Assembly (NCBI GenBank): GCA_036499165.1
Contig: DASYEE010000110.1
Coordinates: 1-64,000, forward strand
DNA from: Galbitalea sp036499165
GTDB taxonomy: Bacteria; Actinomycetota; Actinomycetes; Actinomycetales; Microbacteriaceae
DNA: 64,000 bases
Direction: 5' to 3'
The position numbers and the translations under genes were made by a program. The notes under the pieces were generated by a model, which was not told the origin of the DNA, searched no databases, and worked only from the letters and a program-made list of their open reading frames with translations. Shown here piece after piece: positions 49,622 to 58,764 of this stretch (the stretch's first letter is position 1; every line of letters begins with the position of its first letter).

Positions 49622-50817
49622 GCACCGTCAACGGACCAACGCTCCAGCCGGACGCAGAGTCGGCGAAGGACGAGATCGACCGCGAAACGAGCAATCGACG
49701 CAGGAACCGACCGACGCCGCTTCGCGACTGGTGGAACAACCTCCGCCGGCCACAGCAGTGGGCGTTCATCGCGATCATCGTCGTGCTTGCCTATCTCCTG
49801 CCCGTGCTGAACCCTCCCATCCTCTCGACCGAGCCCGGCACTGACTGGCCGATCGCCTGCTTCCACATGGCGCTCTACGCCCTCATCGCCGTCGGCCTGA
49901 ACGTCGTGGTCGGATACGCGGGGCTGCTCGACCTGGGATACGTCGCCTTCTTCGCCGTAGGCGGCTACGTTGCGGCGATGCTGACGAGCCCGGATTCCCC
50001 GTTCATCCACATCCCGTTCCTGTGGACGGTCCCCGTTGCGATGGCGGTCACGATGTTCTTCGGCGTGTTTCTCGGGGTTCCGACCCTCCGGCTGCGCGGC
50101 GACTACCTGGCCATCGTCACCCTCGGCTTCGGTGAGATCGTGCGGATCCTTGCCACGATCATCCCGGCCCTGCGGGGCAACGTCGGCTTCTCGCAGCTGT
50201 CGCAGCCGCCCGGAAAGAACCCGGACGGCACGCCGTTCTTCTCGAACTCGAACGGCGAGCCATGGTACTGGCTGGCACTGACTGTCATCATCATCGTGCT
50301 TCTGCTCGCGGGCAACCTCGAGCGCTCGAGGGTCGGCCGCGCCTGGGTCGCAATTCGCGAAGACGAGGATGCCGCCGAGATCATGGGCGTGCCCGTGTTC
50401 AAGTTCAAGGTCTGGGCATTTGCAATCGGCGCCGCAATCGGAGGTCTCTCCGGTGCGCTCTCCGCGGGCCAGGTCGGGTTCATCAACAACCAGAACTTCG
50501 GAGTCCAGACCTCGATCCTGTTCCTCGCCGCCGTCGTGCTGGGCGGTGCTGGGAACAAGGTCGGTGCCATCGTCGGTGGGGCTATCGTGGCCTATCTGCC
50601 CGACCGCTTCATAGCGATCGCCGACTGGAAGTACCTGATCTTCGGCCTCGCGCTGATCGTCATGATGATCTTCCGCGCGGGCGGGATCCTCGGAGCCAGG
50701 CAGAAGCTGCTCGCCTTCGGGCGCACGGCGTACGCGCGTGTGCCGAAGCCGGGCGCGCATCCTCCGACGGCTCCCGCGCAGACCGTTGCCGCTGCCGAGG
50801 ATGGAGCGAAGCCATGA
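49618..50817 (+). CDS. livM: Branched-chain amino-acid ABC transporter permease LivM
   Basis: A 399-residue permease. After a charged N-terminal extension of about 50 residues, it has the LivM pattern ALIAVGLNVVVGYAGLLDLGYVAFFAVG and LRLRGDYLAIVTLGFGEIVRI. The C-terminal tail (about 25 residues) is also longer than usual and Ala/Pro rich. ATG at 49618 with GGAAGGAG upstream; overlaps livH and livG at both ends. Confidence 0.9.
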   Translation: MSTVNGPTLQPDAESAKDEIDRETSNRRRNRPTPLRDWWNNLRRPQQWAFIAIIVVLAYLLPVLNPPILSTEPGTDWPIACFHMALYALIAVGLNVVVGYAGLLDLGYVAFFAVGGYVAAMLTSPDSPFIHIPFLWTVPVAMAVTMFFGVFLGVPTLRLRGDYLAIVTLGFGEIVRILATIIPALRGNVGFSQLSQPPGKNPDGTPFFSNSNGEPWYWLALTVIIIVLLLAGNLERSRVGRAWVAIREDEDAAEIMGVPVFKFKVWAFAIGAAIGGLSGALSAGQVGFINNQNFGVQTSILFLAAVVLGGAGNKVGAIVGGAIVAYLPDRFIAIADWKYLIFGLALIVMMIFRAGGILGARQKLLAFGRTAYARVPKPGAHPPTAPAQTVAAAEDGAKP

Positions 50818-51680
50818 GTGACTCAACCAATACGCCTGCTCCCGAGATCGAAGAAGCGGTCGCCGAGGCAGCCGCTCCTGAGCGCGCGATCGAGGTCGCC
50901 GTCGGCGACGACATCATGGTCGTTCAGAACCTCACGGTGAAGTTCGGTGGCCTTGTCGCACTGGATGACGTGAGCTTCACCATCAAGCGCGGCGAGATCC
51001 TGGGGCTCATCGGCCCGAACGGCGCGGGGAAGACCACGTGCTTCAACGCCATGACCGGAGTGTACAAACCGACGAGTGGCCAGGTCTTCCTTGAAGGCCA
51101 GTCAATCGGCGGCAAGGTGCGCCACAAGATCACCCAGCTGGGGCTCGCGCGAACGTTCCAGAACATCCGCCTGTTCGGTGAGATGACAGCCCTCGAAAAT
51201 GTGGTGGTTGGCCTCGACGCCCGCCATAAGACGAGTGTCGTCGGAGCGCTCCTTCGCCTGCCGCGTCATTGGCGAGAAGAGCGCTCGGCGATTACCCGCG
51301 CGATGGCGTTGCTCGAGTTCGTCGGCATTGCCGACGAGGCCGCAACGCTCTCGCGCAACCTCCCCTATGGCAAGCAGCGCAGGCTCGAGATCGCTCGTGC
51401 GCTCGCAACTGACCCGAAGGTGCTCTGCCTCGATGAGCCTGCAGCCGGGTTCAACCCAGCGGAGAAGGAGGAACTCATGGCGCTCATCCGATCGATTCGC
51501 GACGACGGCTACACCGTGCTGCTCATCGAACACGACATGAAGTTGGTCATGGGTGTCACCGACCGCATCGTGGTGCTCGAGTTCGGCAAGAAGCTCGCGG
51601 ACGGCCTGCCTGCCGACATCCGCAACGACGAGCGAGTGATCGCCGCCTACCTCGGGGAGCCTGAAGATGACGCTGCTTGA
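50814..51680 (+). CDS. livG: Branched-chain amino-acid ABC transporter ATP-binding protein LivG
   Basis: A 288-residue ABC ATPase. Walker A is GPNGAGKTT, the Q-loop region is QNIRLFGEMTALENVVVG, and the signature LSRNLPYGKQRRLEIA has YGKQ where the common form is SGGQ, as usual for LivG. Walker B is VLCLDEPAAGF. An acidic, Ala-rich extension of about 30 residues precedes the core. It overlaps livM by four bases and livF by 14. Confidence 0.92.
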   Translation: MSDSTNTPAPEIEEAVAEAAAPERAIEVAVGDDIMVVQNLTVKFGGLVALDDVSFTIKRGEILGLIGPNGAGKTTCFNAMTGVYKPTSGQVFLEGQSIGGKVRHKITQLGLARTFQNIRLFGEMTALENVVVGLDARHKTSVVGALLRLPRHWREERSAITRAMALLEFVGIADEAATLSRNLPYGKQRRLEIARALATDPKVLCLDEPAAGFNPAEKEELMALIRSIRDDGYTVLLIEHDMKLVMGVTDRIVVLEFGKKLADGLPADIRNDERVIAAYLGEPEDDAA

Positions 51681-52377
51681 GTTGAAAGACGTGGACGTGC
51701 ACTACGGGCGCATCCAGGCGATCCACCAGATGAACTTCTCGGTCGAGGAGGGCGAGATCGTCAGCCTCATCGGCGCGAACGGTGCGGGCAAGTCGACGAC
51801 GATGAAGACGATTTCGGGCATCCTGAACCCGTCATCCGGCTCGATTCTGTTCGAAGGCGAAGACATCACCAAGATGCGGGCGCACATCCGCGTCATCAGG
51901 GGCATCTCGCAGGCGCCAGAGGGGCGGGGGATCTTCCCCGGCATGACGGTCATGGAAAACCTCGACATGGGCGCGTATGCGCGCAAGGACCGCAGCCAGA
52001 TGAAAGGCGACTTCGACCGGGTGTTCTCGCTCTTTCCGCGGCTCGCTGAGCGCAAGTCGCAGTTCGGCGGCACCATGTCGGGTGGCGAGCAGCAGATGCT
52101 CGCCATTGGACGCGCGCTCATGGCTCATCCCCGTTTGCTGCTCCTCGATGAGCCATCGATGGGGCTCGCGCCCCAGTTGATCAAGCAAATCTTCACGATC
52201 ATCAGCGAGATCAACGAGCAGGGGACGACAATCCTGCTAGTCGAGCAGAACGCGAACCAGGCGCTCGCTCGTGCCGACCGCGCTCTCGTCCTCGAGACGG
52301 GAACCATCACGCACCGCGGCACCGGTAAGGAACTGCTCGTAAACCCGGCTGTCAAAGAGGCCTACCTGGGAGTGTGA
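51667..52377 (+). CDS. livF: Branched-chain amino-acid ABC transporter ATP-binding protein LivF
   Basis: A 236-residue ABC ATPase of the LivF type. Walker A GANGAGKST, signature MSGGEQQML and Walker B LLLDEPSMGLAP are present, and RGISQAPEGRGIFPGMTVMENL carries the LivF Q-loop. It starts 14 bases before the end of livG. A TTG start for the VOC gene follows directly after its stop codon. Confidence 0.93.
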   Translation: MTLLELKDVDVHYGRIQAIHQMNFSVEEGEIVSLIGANGAGKSTTMKTISGILNPSSGSILFEGEDITKMRAHIRVIRGISQAPEGRGIFPGMTVMENLDMGAYARKDRSQMKGDFDRVFSLFPRLAERKSQFGGTMSGGEQQMLAIGRALMAHPRLLLLDEPSMGLAPQLIKQIFTIISEINEQGTTILLVEQNANQALARADRALVLETGTITHRGTGKELLVNPAVKEAYLGV

Positions 52378-52378
52378 G

Positions 52379-52765
52379 TTGCTGAAAATCAACCAGGTCA
52401 CGTTCGATGCGCATCAGCCGGATGCGGTCGCCGCGCTCTGGTCGGCCGCAATGGGTTTCGCCGAGAACCCGGATGACCCCAACCTGCCCGAGCACGACGA
52501 GGCGGCAATCTTCTCGCCCGACCGGTCGCAGGTCTTGCTGTTCATCCGGGTTCCCGAGGGCAAGACCGTGAAGAACCGGGTGCACTTCGACGTGTCGTCA
52601 ACCGATCTCACGCGCGACCAGGAGGTTGAAAGGATGCTCGGCCTTGGCGCAAGCGTCTACGACGACAGGCGAACGCCGGACGGCAAAGGCTGGGTGGTCA
52701 TGTGCGACCCGGAGGGCAACGAGTTCTGCATCGAGCGCAGTGAATCGGAGCGAGCGGCGGGCTAA
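52379..52765 (+). CDS. VOC-fold protein coupled to the Liv operon
   Basis: A 128-residue vicinal-oxygen-chelate protein (the FDAHQPDAVAALWSAAMGF opening and the DPEGNEFCIERS ending). TTG at 52379 follows the livF stop by one base and uses GGGAG inside livF, so translation is coupled. Its role next to an amino-acid transporter is unknown. Confidence 0.7.
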   Translation: MLKINQVTFDAHQPDAVAALWSAAMGFAENPDDPNLPEHDEAAIFSPDRSQVLLFIRVPEGKTVKNRVHFDVSSTDLTRDQEVERMLGLGASVYDDRRTPDGKGWVVMCDPEGNEFCIERSESERAAG

Positions 52766-52922
52766 CTGGACGCTGTGGACCGGCCGGCAAGGATGTCGTC
52801 CGCCTCGAGAGTCTTGAGCGTTTGGGCGAGCATCTTCTCGCTGATGCCCTCGACACCTCGACTGGGAAGTATCAGGCCGAGCGCCGGGTTGGACCGAGCG
52901 TCACCCCAGGAAAGGACCACCA

Positions 52923-53783
52923 ATGCCCAAGATTCTCGTCACCGGAGCCACCGGTTCCCTCGGCCACCTGATCGTCGAGGCGCTGCTGCGCGACGGCGTT
53001 GCTGCAGCAGACATCACCGCTGGCGGCCGCAATCTCGCGAAGCTCGACGACCTCGCAGCGCGCGGTGTGCATGCGGTGCGATTCGACTATGCCGATCCGG
53101 AGTCGCTCGCGTCAGGGCTCCGCGGCCAGGACATCCTGATGCTCGTTTCGGCCAGTGAGCCTGGCAACCGAGTTGCGCTGCACAAGGCGGCGATTGACGC
53201 TGCTGTTGGCGCAGGCGTCTCGCGCATCGTCTACACGAGTGCACCGCGGGCGACCACCTCCGCGCTGGTCCTCGCGCCGGACCACAAGGCGACGGAAGAG
53301 CTGATTCTCGCATCCGGGATTCCCGCGACGATCCTTCGAAACGGCTGGTACACCGAGAACTACGTCGGAACGGCAAACCAGGCTAAGGAGACCGGCACGG
53401 TCGTCGCCAGCGTCGGGGATGGTCGCGTGGCCAGCGCGAGCCGCGTCGACTACGCGGATGCCGCTGCCGCAGCAATCGTCGGTGACGGCCACGAGGGCAA
53501 GACCTACGAGCTCGGCGGCGATATCGCCTGGAACTTCGACGATCTCGCGGCTGCCATCGGCCAGGCGATCGGGCGCGATGTGAAGTACACGCCGGTTACG
53601 GCCGATGAGCACCTCGCGGCCCTCAAGGCGGCAGGCCTCGACGACGGAACAGCTGGCTTTGTAGTCGCGCTGGAGGGCAACACTCGCGACGGCCTGCTCG
53701 CCGAAACGAGCGGCGACCTTGCGCGACTCATCGGGCGCCCGACCACGCCTCTCGCCGATGGGCTGGCCTCCGCCCTCGCCTAG
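52923..53783 (+). CDS. NmrA/SDR-family NAD(P)H-binding protein
   Basis: A 286-residue Rossmann protein with ILVTGATGSLGHLIVEALL at the N-terminus (GxxGxxG dinucleotide motif). The rest matches the NmrA/atypical SDR group, including the quinone-oxidoreductase-like NGWYTENYVG. It probably reduces or senses NAD(P)H. GGAAAGGA precedes the ATG. Convergent with the IclR regulator. Confidence 0.82.
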   Translation: MPKILVTGATGSLGHLIVEALLRDGVAAADITAGGRNLAKLDDLAARGVHAVRFDYADPESLASGLRGQDILMLVSASEPGNRVALHKAAIDAAVGAGVSRIVYTSAPRATTSALVLAPDHKATEELILASGIPATILRNGWYTENYVGTANQAKETGTVVASVGDGRVASASRVDYADAAAAAIVGDGHEGKTYELGGDIAWNFDDLAAAIGQAIGRDVKYTPVTADEHLAALKAAGLDDGTAGFVVALEGNTRDGLLAETSGDLARLIGRPTTPLADGLASALA

Positions 53784-53792
53784 CGATCCGAC

Positions 53793-54560
53793 TTACGCGC
53801 GACCGAGCAGGCGGGCGGTGAGGGATGTCGCGGTCGCCGCGGTGGCGGCACCGAGGGCATCCCAGCCGTCCGCCTCGATCGCGTCGGCGCGAAACGTGAT
53901 GCCGACCGACGCGACCGGGTAGTCGTTGTGGTCGCGGGCGCTCGCGCCGACGGACGCGTACTCCGGCGTGATCTCGCCATCCTCACGCGACCAGCCGCGT
54001 GCTCGCCCGTCTGCCAGGATCGCGTCGAGTTCGGCCAGCGTCTTCGGGCCGTTCCCGTGGCGCGAGATCAGGTCGTCGCGGTGCGGATACAGCGCTCTCA
54101 CCTGTGGGCCAGGCAGCAGCGACAGCATCGACCGACCGGTTGCGGTCAGGTGCGCGGGCAGCCGCACGCCGATGATCGACACCGTGGTCGGCGCACGGAA
54201 TCCCTGCACTTTCGAGACGTACATGACGTCGGCGCCGCTCAACACGGCGAGATGTGCAACCACCGGGATGCCAGCATCCGCCACCAGTTTGTGGAGCAGC
54301 GGCCCGGCCAGTCGCCCCAGTCGGGTTGCCCTGAGCGACGATGTGCCGATCTCTGACAACACCGTGCTGAGCCCATAGGCCTGGTCTTCCGGGTAATGCA
54401 CGAGGAATCCCTCGTCCATCATGACGGCGATCAATTGGTAGGTCGACGAGCGCGGTAACTCGAGGTCGCGGGCGAGGGTCGATGCGCGCACGGGCGCTCC
54501 GCGGTGCGAGAGATAGCTGAGCACTCGGAGGGTGCTCCGTGCCGCCGGGATCTCTTTCAC
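53793..54560 (-). CDS. IclR-family transcriptional regulator
   Basis: A 255-residue regulator: winged-helix N-terminus (RASTLARDLELPRSSTYQLIAVMM) followed by an IclR effector domain with AVLSGADVMYVSKV. The start is GTG at 54560 with GGAAGG upstream. It is divergent from the hut operon; a perfect 18-base palindrome (54577-54594) lies in the gap, so it probably controls histidine catabolism, perhaps by sensing urocanate. The ligand is inference. Confidence 0.85.
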   Translation of the reverse strand: MKEIPAARSTLRVLSYLSHRGAPVRASTLARDLELPRSSTYQLIAVMMDEGFLVHYPEDQAYGLSTVLSEIGTSSLRATRLGRLAGPLLHKLVADAGIPVVAHLAVLSGADVMYVSKVQGFRAPTTVSIIGVRLPAHLTATGRSMLSLLPGPQVRALYPHRDDLISRHGNGPKTLAELDAILADGRARGWSREDGEITPEYASVGASARDHNDYPVASVGITFRADAIEADGWDALGAATAATATSLTARLLGRA

Positions 54561-54576
54561 CTCGTCACCTTCCGCA

Positions 54577-54594
54577 TGTCTGCGATCGCAGACA
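54577..54594. promoter_or_regulatory. Operator-like palindrome, IclR/hut intergenic
   Basis: TGTCTGCGATCGCAGACA is a perfect 18-base palindrome with nine-base arms, midway between the IclR gene and the hutH start. It overlaps an in-frame ATG at 54576 that is therefore unlikely to be the hutH start. Confidence 0.7.
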
Positions 54595-54647
54595 GCTTAT
54601 GCCCGGTGGCCACCCCGCAGACTGTCGCTTCACGATTCAATGACGAG

Positions 54648-56204
54648 GTGATCACCTCGCAAACTCCCGTCCAGGTCGGTATCGGCGCTCTCTCCTTCGA
54701 TGACGTAGTGGCCGTCGCGCGGCACGGCGCCACGATCGAGCTCACTTCCGAGTCGCTCGCCGAGATGGCGCGCACGCGGGGCATCATCGAGGCGCTCGCC
54801 TCGGATGCCGCTCCGCACTACGGCATTTCCACCGGCTTCGGGGCCCTCGCGAGCAAGCAGATTCCGGTCGAGCGCCGCGCCCAGCTGCAGCGATCGCTGG
54901 TTCGCAGTCACGCGGCGGGATCGGGCCCCGAGGTCGAGCGCGAGGTCGTCCGTGGCCTGATGCTGCTTCGACTGTCGACGCTCGCGACCGGGAGAACGGG
55001 CGTGCGCCCGCTTGTTGCTGAGACCTACGCCGCCGTCCTCAACGCCGGAATCGCGCCTGTGGTTTACGAATACGGCAGCCTCGGCTGTTCGGGCGACCTT
55101 GCACCGCTCGCGCACTGCGCGCTGGCGCTGCTCGGCGAAGGCGAGGTGCGGGACTCGACTGGCGCTGTCGTATCCGCGGCCGATGCGCTTGCTGCGGCGG
55201 GCATCCGGCCGCTCGTCCTGCAGGAGAAGGAGGGCCTCGCCCTTATCAACGGCACGGACGGGATGCTCGGGATGCTGGTGCTCGCCATCCACGATCTTCG
55301 CGCGCTGGTCACGACCGCCGACCTCGCCGCCGCGATGAGCGTCGAGGGACTACGCGGCACGGACGCGGTCTTCGCCGACGACCTGCAGCAGCTTCGCCCG
55401 CATCCCGGCCAGGCAGAGTCTGCCGCCAACCTCCGCGCCGTGCTCGCAGGGTCGCCGATGCTGTCGAGGCCAGAGGGATTCACGCGCGTGCAGGACGCGT
55501 ACTCGCTTCGCTGCGCACCCCAGGTGCACGGTGCCGTGCGCGACACGATCGACCACGCTGCCCTCGTCGCGGGCCGTGAGCTCGCCTCCGCCGTCGACAA
55601 CCCCGTCGTGACGATGGATGGCCGGGTCGAGTCCAACGGAAACTTCCATGGGGCGCCAGTCGGCTACGTTCTCGACTTCCTGGCCATTGTCAGCGCAGAT
55701 CTCGCGAGCATGAGCGAGCGCCGCACCGACCGTTTTCTCGATGTTTCGCGCAACCACGGGCTGCACGCATTCCTCGCCGACGACCCGGGCGTCGACTCAG
55801 GCCACATGATCGCGCAGTACACGCAGGCGGGCATCGTCAGCGAGCTCAAGCGGCTGGCTGTCCCGGCGTCCGTCGACTCCATCCCGTCGTCTGCCATGCA
55901 GGAAGACCACGTGTCGATGGGCTGGAGCGCCGCACGGAAGCTCCGCCGCGCGGTCGACGGTGCGAGTCGTGTCGTCGCCATCGAGTTGCTGACGGCTGCC
56001 CGCGCAATGGACATGCGCGCGCCGATTGAGCCGTCACCCGTGTCGCGCGCCGTGGTCGCCAAGCTGCGCGAGACCACCCCCGGACCTGCGACGGATCGAT
56101 ACCTCGCCCCCGAGATAGCGGCCGCGGTGGCCGGAGTACTGAACGGATCTCTGCTGGATGCTGCGGCATCCGCAGTTCGACTAACAGGAGGAGTTCTCGT
56201 ATGA
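54648..56204 (+). CDS. hutH: Histidine ammonia-lyase
   Basis: Converts L-histidine to urocanate and ammonia using an MIO cofactor built from three backbone residues. The tripeptide in this protein is Cys147-Ser148-Gly149 in GSLGCSGDLAPLAH, so cysteine takes the place of the common alanine. The 518-residue length from GTG 54648 matches the family. The in-frame ATG at 54576 lies inside the palindrome and would add an atypical leader; no clear RBS is seen for either. First gene of the hut operon. Confidence 0.93.
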   Translation: MITSQTPVQVGIGALSFDDVVAVARHGATIELTSESLAEMARTRGIIEALASDAAPHYGISTGFGALASKQIPVERRAQLQRSLVRSHAAGSGPEVEREVVRGLMLLRLSTLATGRTGVRPLVAETYAAVLNAGIAPVVYEYGSLGCSGDLAPLAHCALALLGEGEVRDSTGAVVSAADALAAAGIRPLVLQEKEGLALINGTDGMLGMLVLAIHDLRALVTTADLAAAMSVEGLRGTDAVFADDLQQLRPHPGQAESAANLRAVLAGSPMLSRPEGFTRVQDAYSLRCAPQVHGAVRDTIDHAALVAGRELASAVDNPVVTMDGRVESNGNFHGAPVGYVLDFLAIVSADLASMSERRTDRFLDVSRNHGLHAFLADDPGVDSGHMIAQYTQAGIVSELKRLAVPASVDSIPSSAMQEDHVSMGWSAARKLRRAVDGASRVVAIELLTAARAMDMRAPIEPSPVSRAVVAKLRETTPGPATDRYLAPEIAAAVAGVLNGSLLDAAASAVRLTGGVLV

Positions 56205-57859
56205 CCAGTGGTCCCCGGCCGGTGAAGGCCTATCGTGGAACCGAGTTGCACACCGAGGGCTGGCCGCAGGAAGCCGCTCTCAGGATGCTCCAGAACAATC
56301 TCGATCCGGAGGTCGCTGAGCACCCGGACAAGCTCGTCGTCTACGGCGGCACGGGCAAGGCGGCCCGCGACTGGAACAGCTTCGACGCGATCGTGCGCAC
56401 CCTGACGACCCTGAAGAACGACGAGACGATGCTCGTGCAGTCTGGCAGGCCGGTCGGCGTGATGCGGACGCACGAGTGGGCGCCCCGCGTGCTGATCGCG
56501 AATTCCAATCTCGTCGGCGATTGGGCCAACTGGACAGAATTCCGCAGGCTCGAGCAGCTCGGGCTGACGATGTACGGCCAGATGACGGCAGGGTCGTGGA
56601 TCTACATCGGCACCCAGGGCATCCTGCAGGGCACGTATGAGACGTTCTCCGCTGTCGCGGCGAAGAGGTTCGCCGGGACCCTGGCTGGCACAATCACACT
56701 CACCGGCGGCCTCGGCGGCATGGGCGGCGCCCAGCCGCTCGCGGTGACGATGAACGACGGCGTCGCAATCGTGGTCGAGGTCGACCCGTCGCGCATCGCC
56801 AGGCGCATCGAGCACGGCTACCTCGACGTCGAGGCCAGGTCGATCGACCATGCGCTCGAGCTGGCATACGCCGCCCGGGATGCCCGCACACCACTGTCGA
56901 TCGGACTGCTCGGCAACGCGGCGGCGGTATTCCCGGAGCTCCTTGCTCGCGGCGCCGAGATCGACATCGTCACCGACCAGACGAGCGCGCACGATCCTCT
57001 TGCGTACCTGCCGGTCGAGTTCTCGTTCGACGAGTGGAACGCGCGCCGTGAGGCTGACCCGATCGGCTTTGCGGACGCGGCGCGGCACTCGATGGCTCTC
57101 CAGGTCGAGGCGATGGTCGGCTTCCAGAAGGCGGGGGCCGAGGTCTTCGACTATGGCAACAACATCCGCACGGAGGCGCTGACGGCGGGCTTCGCAGACG
57201 CATTTGCGTTTCCGGGGTTCGTGCCCGCGTACATCCGCCCGCTCTTCTCCGAGGGGAAGGGGCCGTTCCGCTGGGCGGCTCTCAGCGGCGACCCGGAGGA
57301 CATCTACAAGACCGATCGCGCGGTTCTCGAGCTGTTCCCCGAGAACCAGTCCCTGGCGAAGTGGATCAAGCTGGCGGGCGAGAAGGTGCACTTCCAGGGG
57401 CTGCCCGCTCGCATCTGCTGGCTCGGCTACGGCGAGCGCGACAAGGCGGGACTGCGGTTCAACGAGATGGTGGCCTCCGGTGAGTTGTCCGCGCCGGTGG
57501 TGATCGGTCGCGACCACCTCGACTCCGGGTCGGTCGCATCCCCCTACCGCGAGACGGAAGCGATGAAGGATGGCTCGGACGCGATCGCGGACTGGCCGCT
57601 GCTGAACGCGCTCGTGAACACGTCGTCCGGGGCGACCTGGGTGTCGATCCATCACGGCGGGGGAGTCGGAATTGGCCGTTCGATCCATGCGGGGCAGGTC
57701 ACCGTTGCGGACGGGACGCCGCTTGCCGCAGAGAAGCTCGCGCGAGTGCTGGCCAATGACCCGGCGATGGGCGTCATCCGTCACGTGGACGCTGGATACG
57801 ATGAGGCCATCGCCGTCGCGGAGGCGCGCGGTGTCCGCATCCCCATGAAGGAGAACTAG
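56201..57859 (+). CDS. hutU: Urocanate hydratase
   Basis: A 552-residue NAD-dependent enzyme that converts urocanate to 4-imidazolone-5-propanoate. The NAD-binding region is TLTGGLGGMGGAQP in short form, and GVFDYGNN-type EVFDYGNNIRTEA and FPGFVPAYIRPLF are family landmarks. ATG at 56201 overlaps the hutH stop by four bases. Confidence 0.96.
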   Translation: MTSGPRPVKAYRGTELHTEGWPQEAALRMLQNNLDPEVAEHPDKLVVYGGTGKAARDWNSFDAIVRTLTTLKNDETMLVQSGRPVGVMRTHEWAPRVLIANSNLVGDWANWTEFRRLEQLGLTMYGQMTAGSWIYIGTQGILQGTYETFSAVAAKRFAGTLAGTITLTGGLGGMGGAQPLAVTMNDGVAIVVEVDPSRIARRIEHGYLDVEARSIDHALELAYAARDARTPLSIGLLGNAAAVFPELLARGAEIDIVTDQTSAHDPLAYLPVEFSFDEWNARREADPIGFADAARHSMALQVEAMVGFQKAGAEVFDYGNNIRTEALTAGFADAFAFPGFVPAYIRPLFSEGKGPFRWAALSGDPEDIYKTDRAVLELFPENQSLAKWIKLAGEKVHFQGLPARICWLGYGERDKAGLRFNEMVASGELSAPVVIGRDHLDSGSVASPYRETEAMKDGSDAIADWPLLNALVNTSSGATWVSIHHGGGVGIGRSIHAGQVTVADGTPLAAEKLARVLANDPAMGVIRHVDAGYDEAIAVAEARGVRIPMKEN

Positions 57860-58764
57860 TGGCGCGAGTTGCGGGTTCACTGAGCGTCGACCCTCGCTGG
57901 CCGCGCGCCGGCGACTGGCCAGCGCCGACGGGGGATCCGTCGCGGGATGGCGAGATCGATCTCGCGCTCGTCGGTCTGCCCACGTTTTCGACCTCGCTCT
58001 CCGCAACGGGCGCGAACGAGACGCCGGCGGCAGTCCGTGCCGCTCTGCGCTATTACAGCGAGTTCACCGACCGCCAGCTGACGTTGCGATTTGCCGACTT
58101 CGGCGATGCCGGCGATCCTGACCGCAACGAGGATGCCGCAACCGCGTTCGTCGCGCGTGCGGCGGCCGCGTCTCGCCTCGTGGTGGCACTCGGCGGTGAC
58201 AACGCGGCGACCGTGCCCGCGGCGCTCGGTGCATGGGGAGCACGCGTGGCCACAGCCGGCCTCATCACCCTCGACGCGCATCACGATCTCCGTGACGGCA
58301 GGTCGAACGGGTCGCCGGTCCGGCGGCTGGTCGAGGCCGGACTCGACGGCAGGCGCGTCGTCCAGGTGGGGATCGCCGACTTCGCGAACTCCGCGGACTA
58401 CGCGGCGCGGGCGGCGGAGTTCGGCATCACGGTGATCCGTCGCAATGCCCTGCACTCACGCCCGATGGCGGATGTTATGGCTGAGGCGCTCGAGATTGCG
58501 AGTGGTGCAGGTGGTCCGGTACACGTCGACTTCGATGTGGATGTCTGCGACCGCAGCGTTGCGCCGGCCTGCCCCGCGTCCATCCCCGGTGGCATTGCCG
58601 CGCACGAGCTGCGCTCCGCCGTCCGTGCAGCGACGTCGCACGCCTTCGTCGAGTCGATCGATTTCACCGAGGTGGATGCAACGGCTGACGCCCCAGACAA
58701 TCGCACGATTCGCCTCGTTGCGCTCTGCGTGCTCGAGGCGGCGGCAGGGCTGGCGTCGCGATGA
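57859..58764 (+). CDS. hutG: Formimidoylglutamase / agmatinase-family amidinohydrolase
   Basis: A 301-residue arginase-superfamily enzyme, expected to hydrolyse formimidoylglutamate to glutamate and formamide. Metal-binding motifs are D139-A-H141-H142-D143 (TLDAHHD) and DFDVDVCD. In the first motif, usually GGDHS, it reads GGDN with N115, so the usual histidine ligand is replaced. GTG at 57859 overlaps the hutU stop by one base. The position inside the hut operon is the main reason to assign HutG. Confidence 0.8.
   Translation: MARVAGSLSVDPRWPRAGDWPAPTGDPSRDGEIDLALVGLPTFSTSLSATGANETPAAVRAALRYYSEFTDRQLTLRFADFGDAGDPDRNEDAATAFVARAAAASRLVVALGGDNAATVPAALGAWGARVATAGLITLDAHHDLRDGRSNGSPVRRLVEAGLDGRRVVQVGIADFANSADYAARAAEFGITVIRRNALHSRPMADVMAEALEIASGAGGPVHVDFDVDVCDRSVAPACPASIPGGIAAHELRSAVRAATSHAFVESIDFTEVDATADAPDNRTIRLVALCVLEAAAGLASR

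Noticed and set aside
54504..54647. An N-terminal extension of HutH of about 48 residues
   Set aside because: It would place the coding region over the IclR gene's start and the palindrome. The family length is met from GTG 54648.
55664..58006. A long minus-strand frame opposite hutH and hutU
   Set aside because: Same reason: antisense shadow of two genes that match known enzymes. The product is arginine-rich and featureless.
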